A DNA stretch of 64,000 bases from the NCBI GenBank assembly GCA_965140365.1, contig OZ223196.1; one strand, written 5' to 3'. How positions within the stretch are numbered: the first letter of the stretch is position 1; each line of letters begins with the position of its first letter. A model generated the notes under the pieces. That model saw only the letters and a list, made by a program, of their open reading frames with translations, had not been told where the DNA came from and ran no database searches. Both the position numbers and the translations under genes were made by a program. This stretch comes from Hydrogenovibrio sp965140365. Lineage in GTDB: Bacteria > Pseudomonadota > Gammaproteobacteria > Thiomicrospirales > Thiomicrospiraceae. Below are positions 8,777 through 17,238 of the stretch, piece after piece.

Positions 8777-9585
8777 TCGGCTCTCAGGATGATTTCGAAT
8801 CGGATGGGTTTTGTCTTATCCGCAAGTGTTTCCCTGTTGAAAAAATTCTGGCTGTTCGTCGGGCATGGGACGAATTTCTGGCGGAATGGTCGCCTCGTGA
8901 CTTTGTCGAATCCGGTGCAAGTCGTCAGGATTTTGTTGTGCTGGGTGAGTTGGATGCCTCTCGAACCCCGGGGGGTTCGTTAACACCTTCCGAGCAGGAG
9001 GAGCTGTTCATTCTAGGAGATTTGCATCGTTATTTTCCACGTGCTTTTGATGTGATTGGTTTGTCAGCTCTGCAGGCCTTGACCGCTAGTTTACTGGAAT
9101 GTTCGGTAGGCGATCTGGTTTATGATTTTTCGAATTTAACGCGTAAAGCGCCGCGTATCGGGCCGAATATGAATTGGCATCGTGATATGGGTAATCGCTA
9201 TATTTCGTCTCAGAACGGTGATGCTTTTTTGCGGGTTTTGATTCCGTTGGATGTTAGTCGAGAAGAAAACGGCACCTTAGGGGTTTTTCCAGGCAGTCAC
9301 CGTCGCACCACTTCATTGCCGATTCGATCCGAGCTGGAGGCTCTCGGAGCACCGTTTTGGTTAGACATGGTGCCTGGAGATGCTGTTTGGATTCATCCGA
9401 TGTTGTTGCATGGTGGCGGGCCGAACCGTTCGGAAAATGATCGAAACTTCCTCATTGTGCAGCTTAGTCGACGGGGTGTGGATAGCAACATTAATTGCGG
9501 GGACGCCACCAGCGGTCAATCCTTTTCGGACATTATTCATCGGGTTCTGACCAGGCCTAGTGCTTTTAAAAAAACTCTAGATTAA
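8773..9585 (+). CDS. Phytanoyl-CoA dioxygenase (PhyH)-family protein
   Basis: The 270-aa product resembles the PhyH family of Fe(II)/2-oxoglutarate dioxygenases. A likely iron facial triad is visible: His and Asp in NWHRDMGNRY (about residues 135-140) and a distal His in IHPMLLHGGGPNRS (about 215). The arginine in NDRNFLIVQLSRRG is a candidate for binding 2-oxoglutarate. The substrate is unknown. The GTG start overlaps the hmuV stop by four bases, tying it to the haem-import operon. That is an unusual partner and suggests a role linked to iron supply, siderophore or haem chemistry. Alternative starts downstream are possible. Confidence 0.7.
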   Translation: MIGSQDDFESDGFCLIRKCFPVEKILAVRRAWDEFLAEWSPRDFVESGASRQDFVVLGELDASRTPGGSLTPSEQEELFILGDLHRYFPRAFDVIGLSALQALTASLLECSVGDLVYDFSNLTRKAPRIGPNMNWHRDMGNRYISSQNGDAFLRVLIPLDVSREENGTLGVFPGSHRRTTSLPIRSELEALGAPFWLDMVPGDAVWIHPMLLHGGGPNRSENDRNFLIVQLSRRGVDSNINCGDATSGQSFSDIIHRVLTRPSAFKKTLD

Positions 9586-9633
9586 CTTAAAGGCTCCCCT
9601 CCCTAACAGAGCTTCTCCAACCTCCGAGATTTT

Positions 9634-10881
9634 CTAACCCGGCAGGCCGTCGGCTCTGGGTTGGGTGAGCCAAGTGTGATAACGCCACCAATAGCCGATA
9701 AAGGCACCTGTCCAAAGTAATCCCGCCAGTACGTACAGCCCGTTTTGCATCTCAGGAAACGCCGGAATCAAGAGGCCGCGAATCAGCGTGGCGGCGGTAA
9801 TCAGTACCACGCCCATTTTTAGCCAGCCGAGCCGGGTGAGCGGACGGCCAGTGTGAATGTGGCTGACAACCATTAAAACGATAAAGTAAGCCAGACCCAG
9901 TGCGCCCATAGTCAAAAAATGTCGGAAATGAGCGGATATTTGAACGTTTTCTTGCAACGCATCCCATCCCATAAGACCGTATCCGGCACCAAATAACGTC
10001 AATAGAATCATAATCGGCCAAACCGTCGGGAATTTGAGAATGAAGGTGTCGGTTCGGAAAAAATCATTCAAGGTGTTGAACAGAGCGGCCATGACCGCCA
10101 GATTCAACCAGGCCTGGGCGGAATTGCCGGGAAACAACAGTTCCGTTAAGGTCGCGACCGAAAGGCTGAATATGGCCAGATTATAAGCGGGCGGTCTGGC
10201 CAAGAAACGCTCGTCAATGTGTTCCTGTGCAAACCATTCATTAATGGATTGGGTGGCGATGCGACGCACGGCGACCAAAACCAAAATCATAAATGCACCG
10301 ATGGAGGCTTGCAGGACGGCAAAACTCGACAGTGGAACCCATTCGGCTTCGGCGGCAAAAAACAGGGCCTGGCAGACAATGATTAGTCCGTAGGCGAGCG
10401 CAAGCCCCCATTGTCGTTTCAGCGGGTCTGTGAGGATCGGTTTCCCGACCAGCCAAAGCACATAAGGTAGAAAAGCCAGATGAATAATGGCGACGCCATA
10501 GACACCAATGACATCCATTCCCCAAAAGGCTAGGCGTCCGGCTAGCCAGAGTGCGACGAGTCCGAATAAGGTTCGTCCGTTCACGGGCGGTGTGCCGTCG
10601 AAAAATTCCGGTACAGCCGTCATAATGAAAGCGGCCATCATGCCGGAAGTGATGCCGAACAACAGTTCATAAATATGCCAATTCAGCGGCGAAGAGGGAA
10701 ACGACACCGGCCACCAGCCGATCCAAAACGCTACCCACAAGAAGGCATTCAAGGTCAGCCCCCAAGGAACCAACCAGAAAAATGGCCGAAAACCGTAGGC
10801 GAAAATTGGTTTTGGATGGTTTGCCGGTCCGGTCAGGCTGGTGAGAAAGTCATTAAAACGGGAAGAGGAAAGCCAGTTCAT
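9634..10881 (-). CDS. nnrS: NnrS-family multi-spanning membrane protein
   Basis: The 415-aa product matches NnrS, a haem- and copper-associated inner-membrane protein linked to denitrification and to relief of nitric oxide stress. It has about 12 hydrophobic segments. The family signatures are visible: FAYGFRPFFWLVPWG near the N-terminus, LNWHIYELLFGITSGMMAAF with conserved histidine, FIMTAVPEFFDGTPP, and conserved histidines in the later helices (VVSHIHTGRPL). Its start overlaps the upstream ABC ATPase by four bases, so it is co-transcribed with a NitT/TauT-type transporter. The palindrome CCAGGCCTGG lies in frame at 10108-10117 and encodes Gln-Ala-Trp. Confidence 0.85.
   Translation of the reverse strand: MNWLSSSRFNDFLTSLTGPANHPKPIFAYGFRPFFWLVPWGLTLNAFLWVAFWIGWWPVSFPSSPLNWHIYELLFGITSGMMAAFIMTAVPEFFDGTPPVNGRTLFGLVALWLAGRLAFWGMDVIGVYGVAIIHLAFLPYVLWLVGKPILTDPLKRQWGLALAYGLIIVCQALFFAAEAEWVPLSSFAVLQASIGAFMILVLVAVRRIATQSINEWFAQEHIDERFLARPPAYNLAIFSLSVATLTELLFPGNSAQAWLNLAVMAALFNTLNDFFRTDTFILKFPTVWPIMILLTLFGAGYGLMGWDALQENVQISAHFRHFLTMGALGLAYFIVLMVVSHIHTGRPLTRLGWLKMGVVLITAATLIRGLLIPAFPEMQNGLYVLAGLLWTGAFIGYWWRYHTWLTQPRADGLPG
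10108..10117. repeat. CCAGGCCTGG palindrome inside nnrS
   Basis: An exact copy within the coding sequence. On the coding strand it reads Gln-Ala-Trp, the same reading as in hmuT and in the methyltransferase at 23705. Confidence 0.8.
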
Positions 10882-11636
10882 GCAGTTTGTTTCCCTCGCT
10901 GGGTGATGTTGAGTTCAAAGGTGTCGATAATGCAGGGGTCACTCAGCAATTGACGCAGTCCCTTATGGATATCATCATCCGTGCGTGTGTTCAAGGATGT
11001 GGTCAGTTCGATTTGGCAGACGATGCGACCCGGTGAATGACCCAGCACCAGTATGCGATGGCTGAGTTTAATGGCTTCGGCTAAGTCGTGAGTGACGAAC
11101 AGAACCGACAGGTTGTGTTGGGTAACTTGTTCAATCAAAATTGATTGCAGTTCTTGTTTCAAGCCAATGTCGAGCGCGGAAAAGGGTTCGTCCAAAAACA
11201 GAATTTCCGGTTTCAGCACCAAGGCGCGGGCAAAAGAGACGCGTTGGCGCATGCCGCCGCTGAGGTCTTTCGGGAATTTGTCCAGGTCGCTGATTTTTAA
11301 ACCGAACTCCAATGCGATGCGGCGGGCTTTTTTATACCGTTCCTGGCGCGAAAAACCGCGGGCTTTCAAGCCGAAAGCGATGTTATCCAAAGTGGTTTTC
11401 CAAGGCAGTAAACGGGCTTCCTGAAAGGCAAAAGCCTGGGAGGAAAATTCATTGTCAATATGTCCGTTTTCCACTTCCAATAAGCCGCTGCAAAGATGCA
11501 GTAGAGTGGTTTTACCACCGCCGCTTGGGCCGACAATCGAAACCACTTCGCCTTGCCGTAACGAGAAGTGGATGTCGGCCAGAATGTCGGTCGGGCCGAA
11601 GCGGTGACTGAGGTGGGATACGTTCAGTTGCGCCAT
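10878..11636 (-). CDS. ABC transporter ATPase, NitT/TauT (SsuB/TauB-like) type
   Basis: The 252-aa product is an ABC ATPase: Walker A GPSGGGKTT, Q-loop in AFQEARLLPW, signature LSGGMRQRVSFARAL, Walker B ILFLDEPFSALD and an H-loop in FVTHDLAEA. The QEARLLPW and GGMRQRV stretches are characteristic of the nitrate/sulfonate/taurine group. It overlaps the permease gene by 13 bases and nnrS by four, forming a three-gene minus-strand operon. The matching binding protein is encoded at 14921 on the other strand. Substrate cannot be read from the ATPase. Confidence 0.88.
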   Translation of the reverse strand: MAQLNVSHLSHRFGPTDILADIHFSLRQGEVVSIVGPSGGGKTTLLHLCSGLLEVENGHIDNEFSSQAFAFQEARLLPWKTTLDNIAFGLKARGFSRQERYKKARRIALEFGLKISDLDKFPKDLSGGMRQRVSFARALVLKPEILFLDEPFSALDIGLKQELQSILIEQVTQHNLSVLFVTHDLAEAIKLSHRILVLGHSPGRIVCQIELTTSLNTRTDDDIHKGLRQLLSDPCIIDTFELNITQRGKQTA

Positions 11637-12406
11637 TGTTCCACCTCTCGTTTAATCGGTTCCAGCAATAAATATTCGACGACCAGTAATACCAGCACCA
11701 TCACGGTAATCAACGCCATGGCATCGGCAGAGTTGAAATGGCTGCGTGCCACCGCCAGGTCCGCACCGATGCCGTCCGGTGTGGTGAGTAGTTCGGCCAT
11801 GACGACAATTTTCCAACTCATGCCCAAAGCCGAAATCCAAGCCGGAAATACATAGGAAAACAGGTGCGGAAATACCAGGTCGGTGAGTTTCATCCAAAAC
11901 GGCGGTTGGAAGCTGTCGCTCATTTCCAATAAATCGCCTTCCAGTGTCCGTGTGCCTTGTAATGCGCCGATGAAGATAATCGGGAAGGCAGCAATGACGA
12001 CGGTGAAAATCACACTTTCATCGGTCATACCGAACCAGAGCATCGCCAAGACAATCCATGCAATCGGCGGGACGCCCATGATAATGGTAATCAAAGGGCG
12101 GCTCATCATGGCGGCCGTTACAAAAGTGCCGGCAAGCATCCCGAGTGACGTGCCCAGCAATAAGGCGATGCCGAATCCCCAAAGGGCACGTTGAACGGTA
12201 ATCCAGAGTGACTGCCAAAGTTCGGGCGACTGCACCATCTGCCACAGGGTAAGAAGCGTTTCTCTCGGGGAGGGCAGAATCAAGCTGCCGTTGAATTGAT
12301 GACCGAGATCCCAAAGTGCCAGAAACAGAAAGATACTCGCCAGAGCGCCCCAGCCGCTCCAAAGGTAACGAGGAAATTCTTTTAAGATTTGTGCAAGTGC
12401 GTTCAT
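11624..12406 (-). CDS. ABC transporter permease, NitT/TauT (SsuC/TauC-like) type
   Basis: The 260-aa product has about six membrane segments. Its cytoplasmic EAA loop lies in the region of GALQGTRTLEGDLLEMSDSF, where family members contact the ATPase. Other group features are SLWITVQRALWGFGIALLLG and a C-terminal half ending in LLLEPIKREVEQW. It is first in the minus-strand operon permease-ATPase-nnrS. It diverges from the second TonB receptor, across a region with a strong Fur box, so iron control of both directions is possible. Confidence 0.88.
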   Translation of the reverse strand: MNALAQILKEFPRYLWSGWGALASIFLFLALWDLGHQFNGSLILPSPRETLLTLWQMVQSPELWQSLWITVQRALWGFGIALLLGTSLGMLAGTFVTAAMMSRPLITIIMGVPPIAWIVLAMLWFGMTDESVIFTVVIAAFPIIFIGALQGTRTLEGDLLEMSDSFQPPFWMKLTDLVFPHLFSYVFPAWISALGMSWKIVVMAELLTTPDGIGADLAVARSHFNSADAMALITVMVLVLLVVEYLLLEPIKREVEQWRN

Positions 12407-12500
12407 GATGCGGTTTTCGTAACGGGAATGGCGAAAATATTAGCATAACTGTAAACATGATTGATGCCATTTAAAAACTAAATAGGTGGAGTTTAATAAT

Positions 12501-12519
12501 CTTAATGATAATAATTATT
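12501..12519. promoter_or_regulatory. Fur box between the ABC operon and the second TonB receptor
   Basis: CTTAATGATAATAATTATT matches the Fur consensus at about 15 of 19 positions. It lies in the 276-base divergent region and is followed by AT-rich sequence with a possible -10 (TATAAT-like, around 12523-12540). It is well placed to repress the receptor gene at 12683 and perhaps the permease operon. Confidence 0.8.
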
Positions 12520-12682
12520 GTTTATAATTATGTTCTATAATAGAATGCTGATATCGCTTTGGCGACCTATTTTAGGCGCTTTTCGACATTCAAAACGAAT
12601 AAAACCCATTTCAGGCATCGTTCGCTAATTAAAAGGAATTGATGAGGTTGGTTGCCTGGTGAAAGTTAAATTAGGAACCAAA

Positions 12683-14854
12683 ATGAAACTGAAAGAACAG
12701 ACGATTTTACTTTCTTCAGCCATGTGGGCGGCGTATGCCGCCCCTGTATGGGCTGAAGAACGCTCAAAGGCCGAGACAAAGCTTGAAACTGTGGTTATTT
12801 CCGCGACAAAAACCGAGAAATCGATTGATAAGGTTACGGCGTCGGTGGACGTCGTTACCGAGGATGACATCGAGAAGATGGGGGCCATCACCTTAAAAGA
12901 TGTGTTCCAAAATACACCAGGCCTGGTATTGCAATATGGCACTTTTCCATCCGGCAGTTCGGCTTCGAAAAGTTCGGTGAATATTCGCGGCCTAGGCACG
13001 ACCGGTACCCTGTGGTTGCTGGATGGCCGTCGCTTGGCGGGTGAGGTGAACAATCCTTACGATATGGATCGTTTTCCGGCCGCCATGATTGAACGCATCG
13101 AAATCGTTAAAGGGCCTATGTCGGCACTTTACGGTGCGGATGCCGTCGGCGGCGTCATTAATATCATTACCAAGCAGCCGAAGGATACATTTGTGGCGGA
13201 TGTGAGTGTGTCCGGCGGTGCCAATGGGGAAGGTGAGGGCTCCAATAAACAGGTCAATGCCAATGTGCGCGGCGGTGTGGGTGATTTTCGCGGTAAATTC
13301 TTTATGTCGGTCACCGATTCCGGCGCTTACTATGAGCAAGAACAGACGGATACCACCGTCACCGGAAACCAGGTCAAGCCGTCCACGCGCCCGGCACCGC
13401 TGAATAATATTCAGGACAGTTACGATGTCGATGTCAGTTATCGTGAGAACGCGACCGTTAAGACGGTGGGGGGGCGAGGCGAATATGATGTCTCCAACGA
13501 TTTGACCGTGGGAGCGGAAGTGTACTGGATGGACGAAGAACGCTATGGTTCCTATCGCGGTACCTATCATCCTACGGGTTATAAAATGAAAGGTAATGCC
13601 ATTCCGGCCTATGATGTGCCAGTGAACTCTAAAGATGAAAACGAACGTTATGATATGGCGGTGGATGCTCAGTATTTCGTCAACGATGATTTGGACATTG
13701 ATTTCCGCGTTTATCGCTCTTATTACACTAAGCGTAATACCACGACGTTGCAGCACTATCAGGATTTTGGTTATGCGAGCAAATCGGCGTCGGCTTCCAA
13801 CGGCATGAACGCCAATGTGGACGTCACTTCTTATGAATTGAGTTCGAATTGGGCACCGGTGGAAAACCATCTGTTGACCGGTGGCGTTGAATATCGCCAG
13901 GAAAAACGTGAAGCGACCGTCTTCAGCCAATCCAGCGACATGGACACGCGCCGAGTGTCGTCTCAGGCGATTTATTTGCAGGACGATTTTACTCTGAGCG
14001 ATACCTGGTCTTTGACCGCCGGTGGACGCTATGATCAATATGATCAGGCCGCTTACACCGACCAAAATGGCCTGGATCATGACAGTTCAACCGATTCCGA
14101 AAGTACTTTCCGCCTTGGCGTTTTGAAAAATTTTCATCCGCTCTTGAATGCGCGTGTGAATGTGGCGCAAGGTTTCCGAGTACCGGATTTACGCGAATTG
14201 TATATTCAAAAACAAACGCCGGCGGGCCAGCTCTTAGGCGCACAAACAGTGGACACCAGCCAGGGCAAGGACGCTTATGACTTGAAGCCGGAAAAAACCT
14301 TAAGTTATGAGTTGGGTGTTAATGGTGCGACCAGTGATTTCTCATACAGTGTCACGGCCTTCCTGAACCAGATAAACGATAAAATCCAGCAGGTGAGCGT
14401 GGCCGGAAACAAGACGGATTATTATACTTTCCAGAATGTGAGCGATGCCGAAACCAAAGGGATGGAATTGAATCTCGGTTACCAGTTCTTGAACAATTTA
14501 AAAGGGCGGTTTTTCTGGACCGAGTTGCGTACCGAAAACAAAGATACCGGCAAACAATTGGAGTTTAACCCGGATCGTGTCGTTGAATTGAGCTTGGATT
14601 GGGATGTGACCAGTCGTTTCCGATTGGGTGCTTATGCTGTCTATACCGGCGAACAATATTACGTTGAAGACTCGCAAGGTCATTACACCGACCCTTATAC
14701 CTTGACGAATTTGACCGGCGGATACCGCTTCGGTGAAAGCAAGCAAATCGATTTGTACGGGGGGATCAACAATGTGCTTGACCAAAAAGTCGATAAAGTC
14801 ATCGGTTCCAATGTCGGTACCTATTATTTTGCTGGCGTGAGAGTCGGTTTTTAA
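12683..14854 (+). CDS. TonB-dependent outer-membrane receptor (second)
   Basis: The 723-aa product is a TonB-dependent receptor. The signal peptide ends near PVWAEE. A TonB box (ETVVISATKTEKS) follows, then a plug with MIERIEIVKGPMSALYGADAVGGVINIIT, a barrel with an RVPDLRELYIQ segment, and a terminal phenylalanine (GVRVGF) as expected for barrel assembly. I moved the start to the ATG at 12683 because AGGAA sits six bases upstream. A GTG at 12659 would add eight residues. A Fur box lies 160 bases upstream. The binding protein of a NitT/TauT-type importer follows immediately, so the two probably handle the same ligand, whose identity is unknown. A palindrome copy lies at 12917-12926. Confidence 0.88.
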   Translation: MKLKEQTILLSSAMWAAYAAPVWAEERSKAETKLETVVISATKTEKSIDKVTASVDVVTEDDIEKMGAITLKDVFQNTPGLVLQYGTFPSGSSASKSSVNIRGLGTTGTLWLLDGRRLAGEVNNPYDMDRFPAAMIERIEIVKGPMSALYGADAVGGVINIITKQPKDTFVADVSVSGGANGEGEGSNKQVNANVRGGVGDFRGKFFMSVTDSGAYYEQEQTDTTVTGNQVKPSTRPAPLNNIQDSYDVDVSYRENATVKTVGGRGEYDVSNDLTVGAEVYWMDEERYGSYRGTYHPTGYKMKGNAIPAYDVPVNSKDENERYDMAVDAQYFVNDDLDIDFRVYRSYYTKRNTTTLQHYQDFGYASKSASASNGMNANVDVTSYELSSNWAPVENHLLTGGVEYRQEKREATVFSQSSDMDTRRVSSQAIYLQDDFTLSDTWSLTAGGRYDQYDQAAYTDQNGLDHDSSTDSESTFRLGVLKNFHPLLNARVNVAQGFRVPDLRELYIQKQTPAGQLLGAQTVDTSQGKDAYDLKPEKTLSYELGVNGATSDFSYSVTAFLNQINDKIQQVSVAGNKTDYYTFQNVSDAETKGMELNLGYQFLNNLKGRFFWTELRTENKDTGKQLEFNPDRVVELSLDWDVTSRFRLGAYAVYTGEQYYVEDSQGHYTDPYTLTNLTGGYRFGESKQIDLYGGINNVLDQKVDKVIGSNVGTYYFAGVRVGF
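12917..12926. repeat. CCAGGCCTGG palindrome inside the second receptor
   Basis: An exact copy, extended by one base to ACCAGGCCTGGT. In frame it reads Pro-Gly-Leu in the plug domain. Confidence 0.8.
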
Positions 14855-14920
14855 CCCCTACGTTGATGATAAATATGCCGGCGAAGTAGGTCGCCGGCTT
14901 ACGGATAAGGAACAAATCAT

Positions 14921-15928
14921 ATGATGTTCAAAAGCTGGGTACGTTGGCCGCTCACTTTATTATTGGTGGCAGCTTCCATGATGACGATGGCCGCGGAAAA
15001 ATTGCCGAAACTGGTGTTGTCCGGTCCCTTCGCCGGGGTGTCCAACCCTTTGATTCACATGGTGGAAACCGGTGCTTTAAAAGAGTTTGCCGAGGTAGTG
15101 GAATTTAAACCCTGGAACGGTGCGGATCAACTGAAGTTGATGGCGTTGGGTAAAGGGAGTTTTCAAGCCGATTTCATTGCCATGCCTTCCAATGTGGCCG
15201 CCAACCTGTACAACCGAGGGGTGGATTTGAAACTGATGAATATTTCGGTGTGGGGCATTTTGTGGATGGTGTCGCGTGACAATAATCTCAAGACCTTAGC
15301 CGATTTCAAAGGCAAGGAAATTGCCATGCCGTTCCGGGGGGATATGCCGGATATTCTGTTTGAGCAATTGGTGAAAGCGGAAGGCTTAGACCCTAAAAAA
15401 GATTTTAAACTGCGTTATACGCCGCACCCATTGGATGCGATGCAGTTGTTGATCATGCGTCGGGTGGATCATGCTCTCTTGCCGGAGCCGGCCATTTCCA
15501 TGGCATTACGGAAAACGAAATCGTTTCCCATCAGTGTGATTGCGCCCGATCTGTATCGCAGTGTCGATTTGCAGGCGGAGTGGGGCCGGGTATTTAAGCG
15601 CAAAGCGCAGGTTCCCGAAGCCGGGATGACGGCAATGCCAAGTGTGCTTGAACAGCCGGCGTTGCTGAAACGGTTTAATGAAGCCTACGCCGAGTCCATG
15701 CAATGGTGTCTGGACAATCCGAAAGCGGCGGGAGTGATGGTGGCGAAACACATTGCGTTGCTGACGCCGGAAGCGGTGGCGGATTCCATCGAAATCACGA
15801 AGTTTGACGTGGTGCCGGCTTTACAGGCAAAAGCGGAGTTGGAGTTCTTTTACCGGCAGTTGATGCAAAATTTACCAGACCTGGTCGGGGGTAAGTTGCC
15901 GGATAACGGCTTCTACTACACGCCTTAA
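14921..15928 (+). CDS. ABC transporter substrate-binding protein, NitT/TauT type
   Basis: The 335-aa product has a signal peptide ending near MTMAAEK and the fold pattern of NMT1/SsuA-like binding proteins: KLVLSGPFAGVSNPLIHMVETGAL, a PWNGADQLKLMALGKGSFQADF segment, TLADFKGKEIAMPFRG, and PDILFEQLVKAEGLDP. It lies 66 bases after the second TonB receptor and probably belongs to the same Fur-controlled transcript, while its permease and ATPase are encoded divergently at 10878-12406. The split arrangement still gives a complete outer- and inner-membrane import route. The ligand is unknown. Candidates are a small anion, a metal complex or an organic chelator. Confidence 0.85.
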   Translation: MMFKSWVRWPLTLLLVAASMMTMAAEKLPKLVLSGPFAGVSNPLIHMVETGALKEFAEVVEFKPWNGADQLKLMALGKGSFQADFIAMPSNVAANLYNRGVDLKLMNISVWGILWMVSRDNNLKTLADFKGKEIAMPFRGDMPDILFEQLVKAEGLDPKKDFKLRYTPHPLDAMQLLIMRRVDHALLPEPAISMALRKTKSFPISVIAPDLYRSVDLQAEWGRVFKRKAQVPEAGMTAMPSVLEQPALLKRFNEAYAESMQWCLDNPKAAGVMVAKHIALLTPEAVADSIEITKFDVVPALQAKAELEFFYRQLMQNLPDLVGGKLPDNGFYYTP

Positions 15929-15965
15929 CGCCAGTCTTCATTTCATATCATTTTTGCCATCCGAA

Positions 15966-16454
15966 TCAGGATGGCGTCACTTCAATTTCGATGTGCGACA
16001 GCGTTTCCTGCAACACTTTGGGGGAGCTGTTTTCAACGGTTCTTAAAGGTTTATTGAACACGGTGCAACTGGAACGTGCGGCGTGGCAGAGTGCTTGATT
16101 CGGACAGTCGTCCGGGCAAAAGACTTCGTCGGCTTGTTGAATCGCTTCGCAGACGGCTTCAATTTGATCACTTTCGGGAGTGATGAGCTCGCCGTGGTAA
16201 TGTTGCACAATGGCTTTGTAGGCTTTGATCAGTTCCGGAGATGCGCCGACATAGGCGATTTTTCGACCGTTCAGGTTCGGCGGTTGTTGGCTGTCCAGAA
16301 CGTGTAGGTAATCTTCTTCCAAGGCTTGATACTGTGCCCTTAATTCCGCGATGGTTTGTTTCGCGGCCTGCAGTTCCTGTTTCAGTCGACGGTTTTCGTT
16401 CAACAGGTGTTTGGCTTGATTGGGATGTGTGGGAAAAACGTGAGCGTTTTTCAT
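15966..16454 (-). CDS. DUF2325-family cysteine-containing protein
   Basis: The 162-aa product has an N-terminal coiled coil (about residues 18-55, LNENRRLKQELQAAKQTI) followed by a DUF2325-like domain: GRKIAYVGASPELIKAYKAI, GELITPESDQIEAVCEAIQQADEVFCPDDC, and NKPLRTVENSSPKVL. Conserved cysteines (VFCPDDCPNQALCHAARSSC) suggest metal or redox sensing. Members of this family are often encoded near iron, haem or nitric-oxide genes, but no function is established that I can name. It lies downstream of pseudoazurin on the same strand, separated by the terminator-like element at 16591-16620, so its expression could depend on readthrough. Confidence 0.75.
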   Translation of the reverse strand: MKNAHVFPTHPNQAKHLLNENRRLKQELQAAKQTIAELRAQYQALEEDYLHVLDSQQPPNLNGRKIAYVGASPELIKAYKAIVQHYHGELITPESDQIEAVCEAIQQADEVFCPDDCPNQALCHAARSSCTVFNKPLRTVENSSPKVLQETLSHIEIEVTPS

Positions 16455-16590
16455 GGTGAATCACCTCGCTTTTTAATCGGTTATTTGGGCTGGAAATTAC
16501 GGTTTCAGGCCCAGGTTAGGAATAGATGGATATAGTAGTAGAGCGCCACATAAAACAACATGAAGACTCCTTTAAACCATTGTGAAGGTT

Positions 16591-16620
16591 AAAAAATGAG
16601 TAGTGTGAGGAGCACTACTC
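16591..16620 (-). terminator. Intrinsic terminator after pseudoazurin
   Basis: An eight-base-pair perfect stem (GAGTAGTG with CACTACTC, 16598-16605 and 16613-16620) encloses a seven-base loop that reads CTCCTCA on the minus strand. It is followed by a T run on that strand (16591-16596). Confidence 0.75.
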
Positions 16621-16690
16621 TAAGCGGAGGAGCAAGAAAATTAAGCCGGCATCTTCGAGGAGAGAGATAGGTGAATGCCAGCTTAAACTG
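16591..16690 (-). ncRNA. Candidate regulatory RNA in the pseudoazurin 3' UTR
   Basis: Between the pseudoazurin stop and the DUF2325 start, the minus strand holds a CU-rich core followed by a terminator hairpin and T run. The core contains TCTCTCCT, CCGGCTTAATTTT and GCTCCTCC (complement of GGAGGAGC at 16626-16633). The element at 17895-18030 shares the same motifs in the same order and also ends in a terminator. GCUCCUCC is complementary to Shine-Dalgarno sequences, and CUCCUC recurs in the terminator loop. A second hairpin joins 16645-16652 with 16675-16682. It could be released from the pseudoazurin mRNA or act as an attenuator for DUF2325. No known family is recognised. Confidence 0.5.
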
Positions 16691-16702
16691 GTTCGGCAGA
16701 AG

Positions 16703-17146
16703 TCAGTTCACTTCAGCCATGTATTTTTTTAAACGCCCTTGGTTCATGGCGAACCCAGCTTTAATGGTGTCGGCCTGTTTCATAGCGTCGTCTTTATTGG
16801 TGGCGTTTCCAACTTGTATCACTCCATACATGGCCATGGACTTATGCGGTAAACAGTAATAAATATTGATGCCTTCCTGTTCGAATTTGACTTTGCCACC
16901 ATCGAACCCGACTTCCCACTTTGATCCGTCTGGCGTGACTTCCGAAATGGCGTTGTGTCCAGCGTCCACGGCAATAAAATTAACGGTATCGCCCGGTGCT
17001 ATTTTCAGGTAACCCGGTTCAAAGACCATGATGCCGTCCGCACCGGAGTTCAACATTTTTACTTCATGCTCGGCGGCATAAATGTTGGTGGAGGCAGACA
17101 AAAGTCCGGCGGTTAGGAGCAGGTTTAGAAAACTGCTGCGTTTCAT
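16703..17146 (-). CDS. Pseudoazurin (periplasmic type 1 copper protein)
   Basis: The 147-aa product has a signal peptide ending near TNIYAAEH and a cupredoxin domain. The type 1 copper ligands are visible: His in DAGHNAISE (about 62), and Cys, His and Met in YYCLPHKSMAMYG (about 101-109). The C-terminal helical tail is typical of pseudoazurin. These proteins pass electrons to nitrite or nitrous oxide reductases and other periplasmic oxidoreductases. AAGGA lies in front of the start. A strong Fur-box-like site at 17239-17257 precedes it, which suggests repression by iron, unusual for a copper electron carrier. NnrS nearby supports a link to nitrogen-oxide metabolism. Confidence 0.88.
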   Translation of the reverse strand: MKRSSFLNLLLTAGLLSASTNIYAAEHEVKMLNSGADGIMVFEPGYLKIAPGDTVNFIAVDAGHNAISEVTPDGSKWEVGFDGGKVKFEQEGINIYYCLPHKSMAMYGVIQVGNATNKDDAMKQADTIKAGFAMNQGRLKKYMAEVN

Positions 17147-17238
17147 AAGTGTTTTTCCTTATGTTTTTTAAATCCTTATGGTCTTGCCATAATGGGGTTG
17201 GTTGTTTCGTTTTATCGTAATCTTTAGAGAATGCTATC

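Noticed and set aside
16590..16690. GGA-rich hairpins on the plus strand, like a CsrA-sponge RNA.
   Set aside because: The T run and terminator orientation are on the minus strand, and the same arrangement recurs at 17895-17940, so a minus-strand transcript explains the data better.
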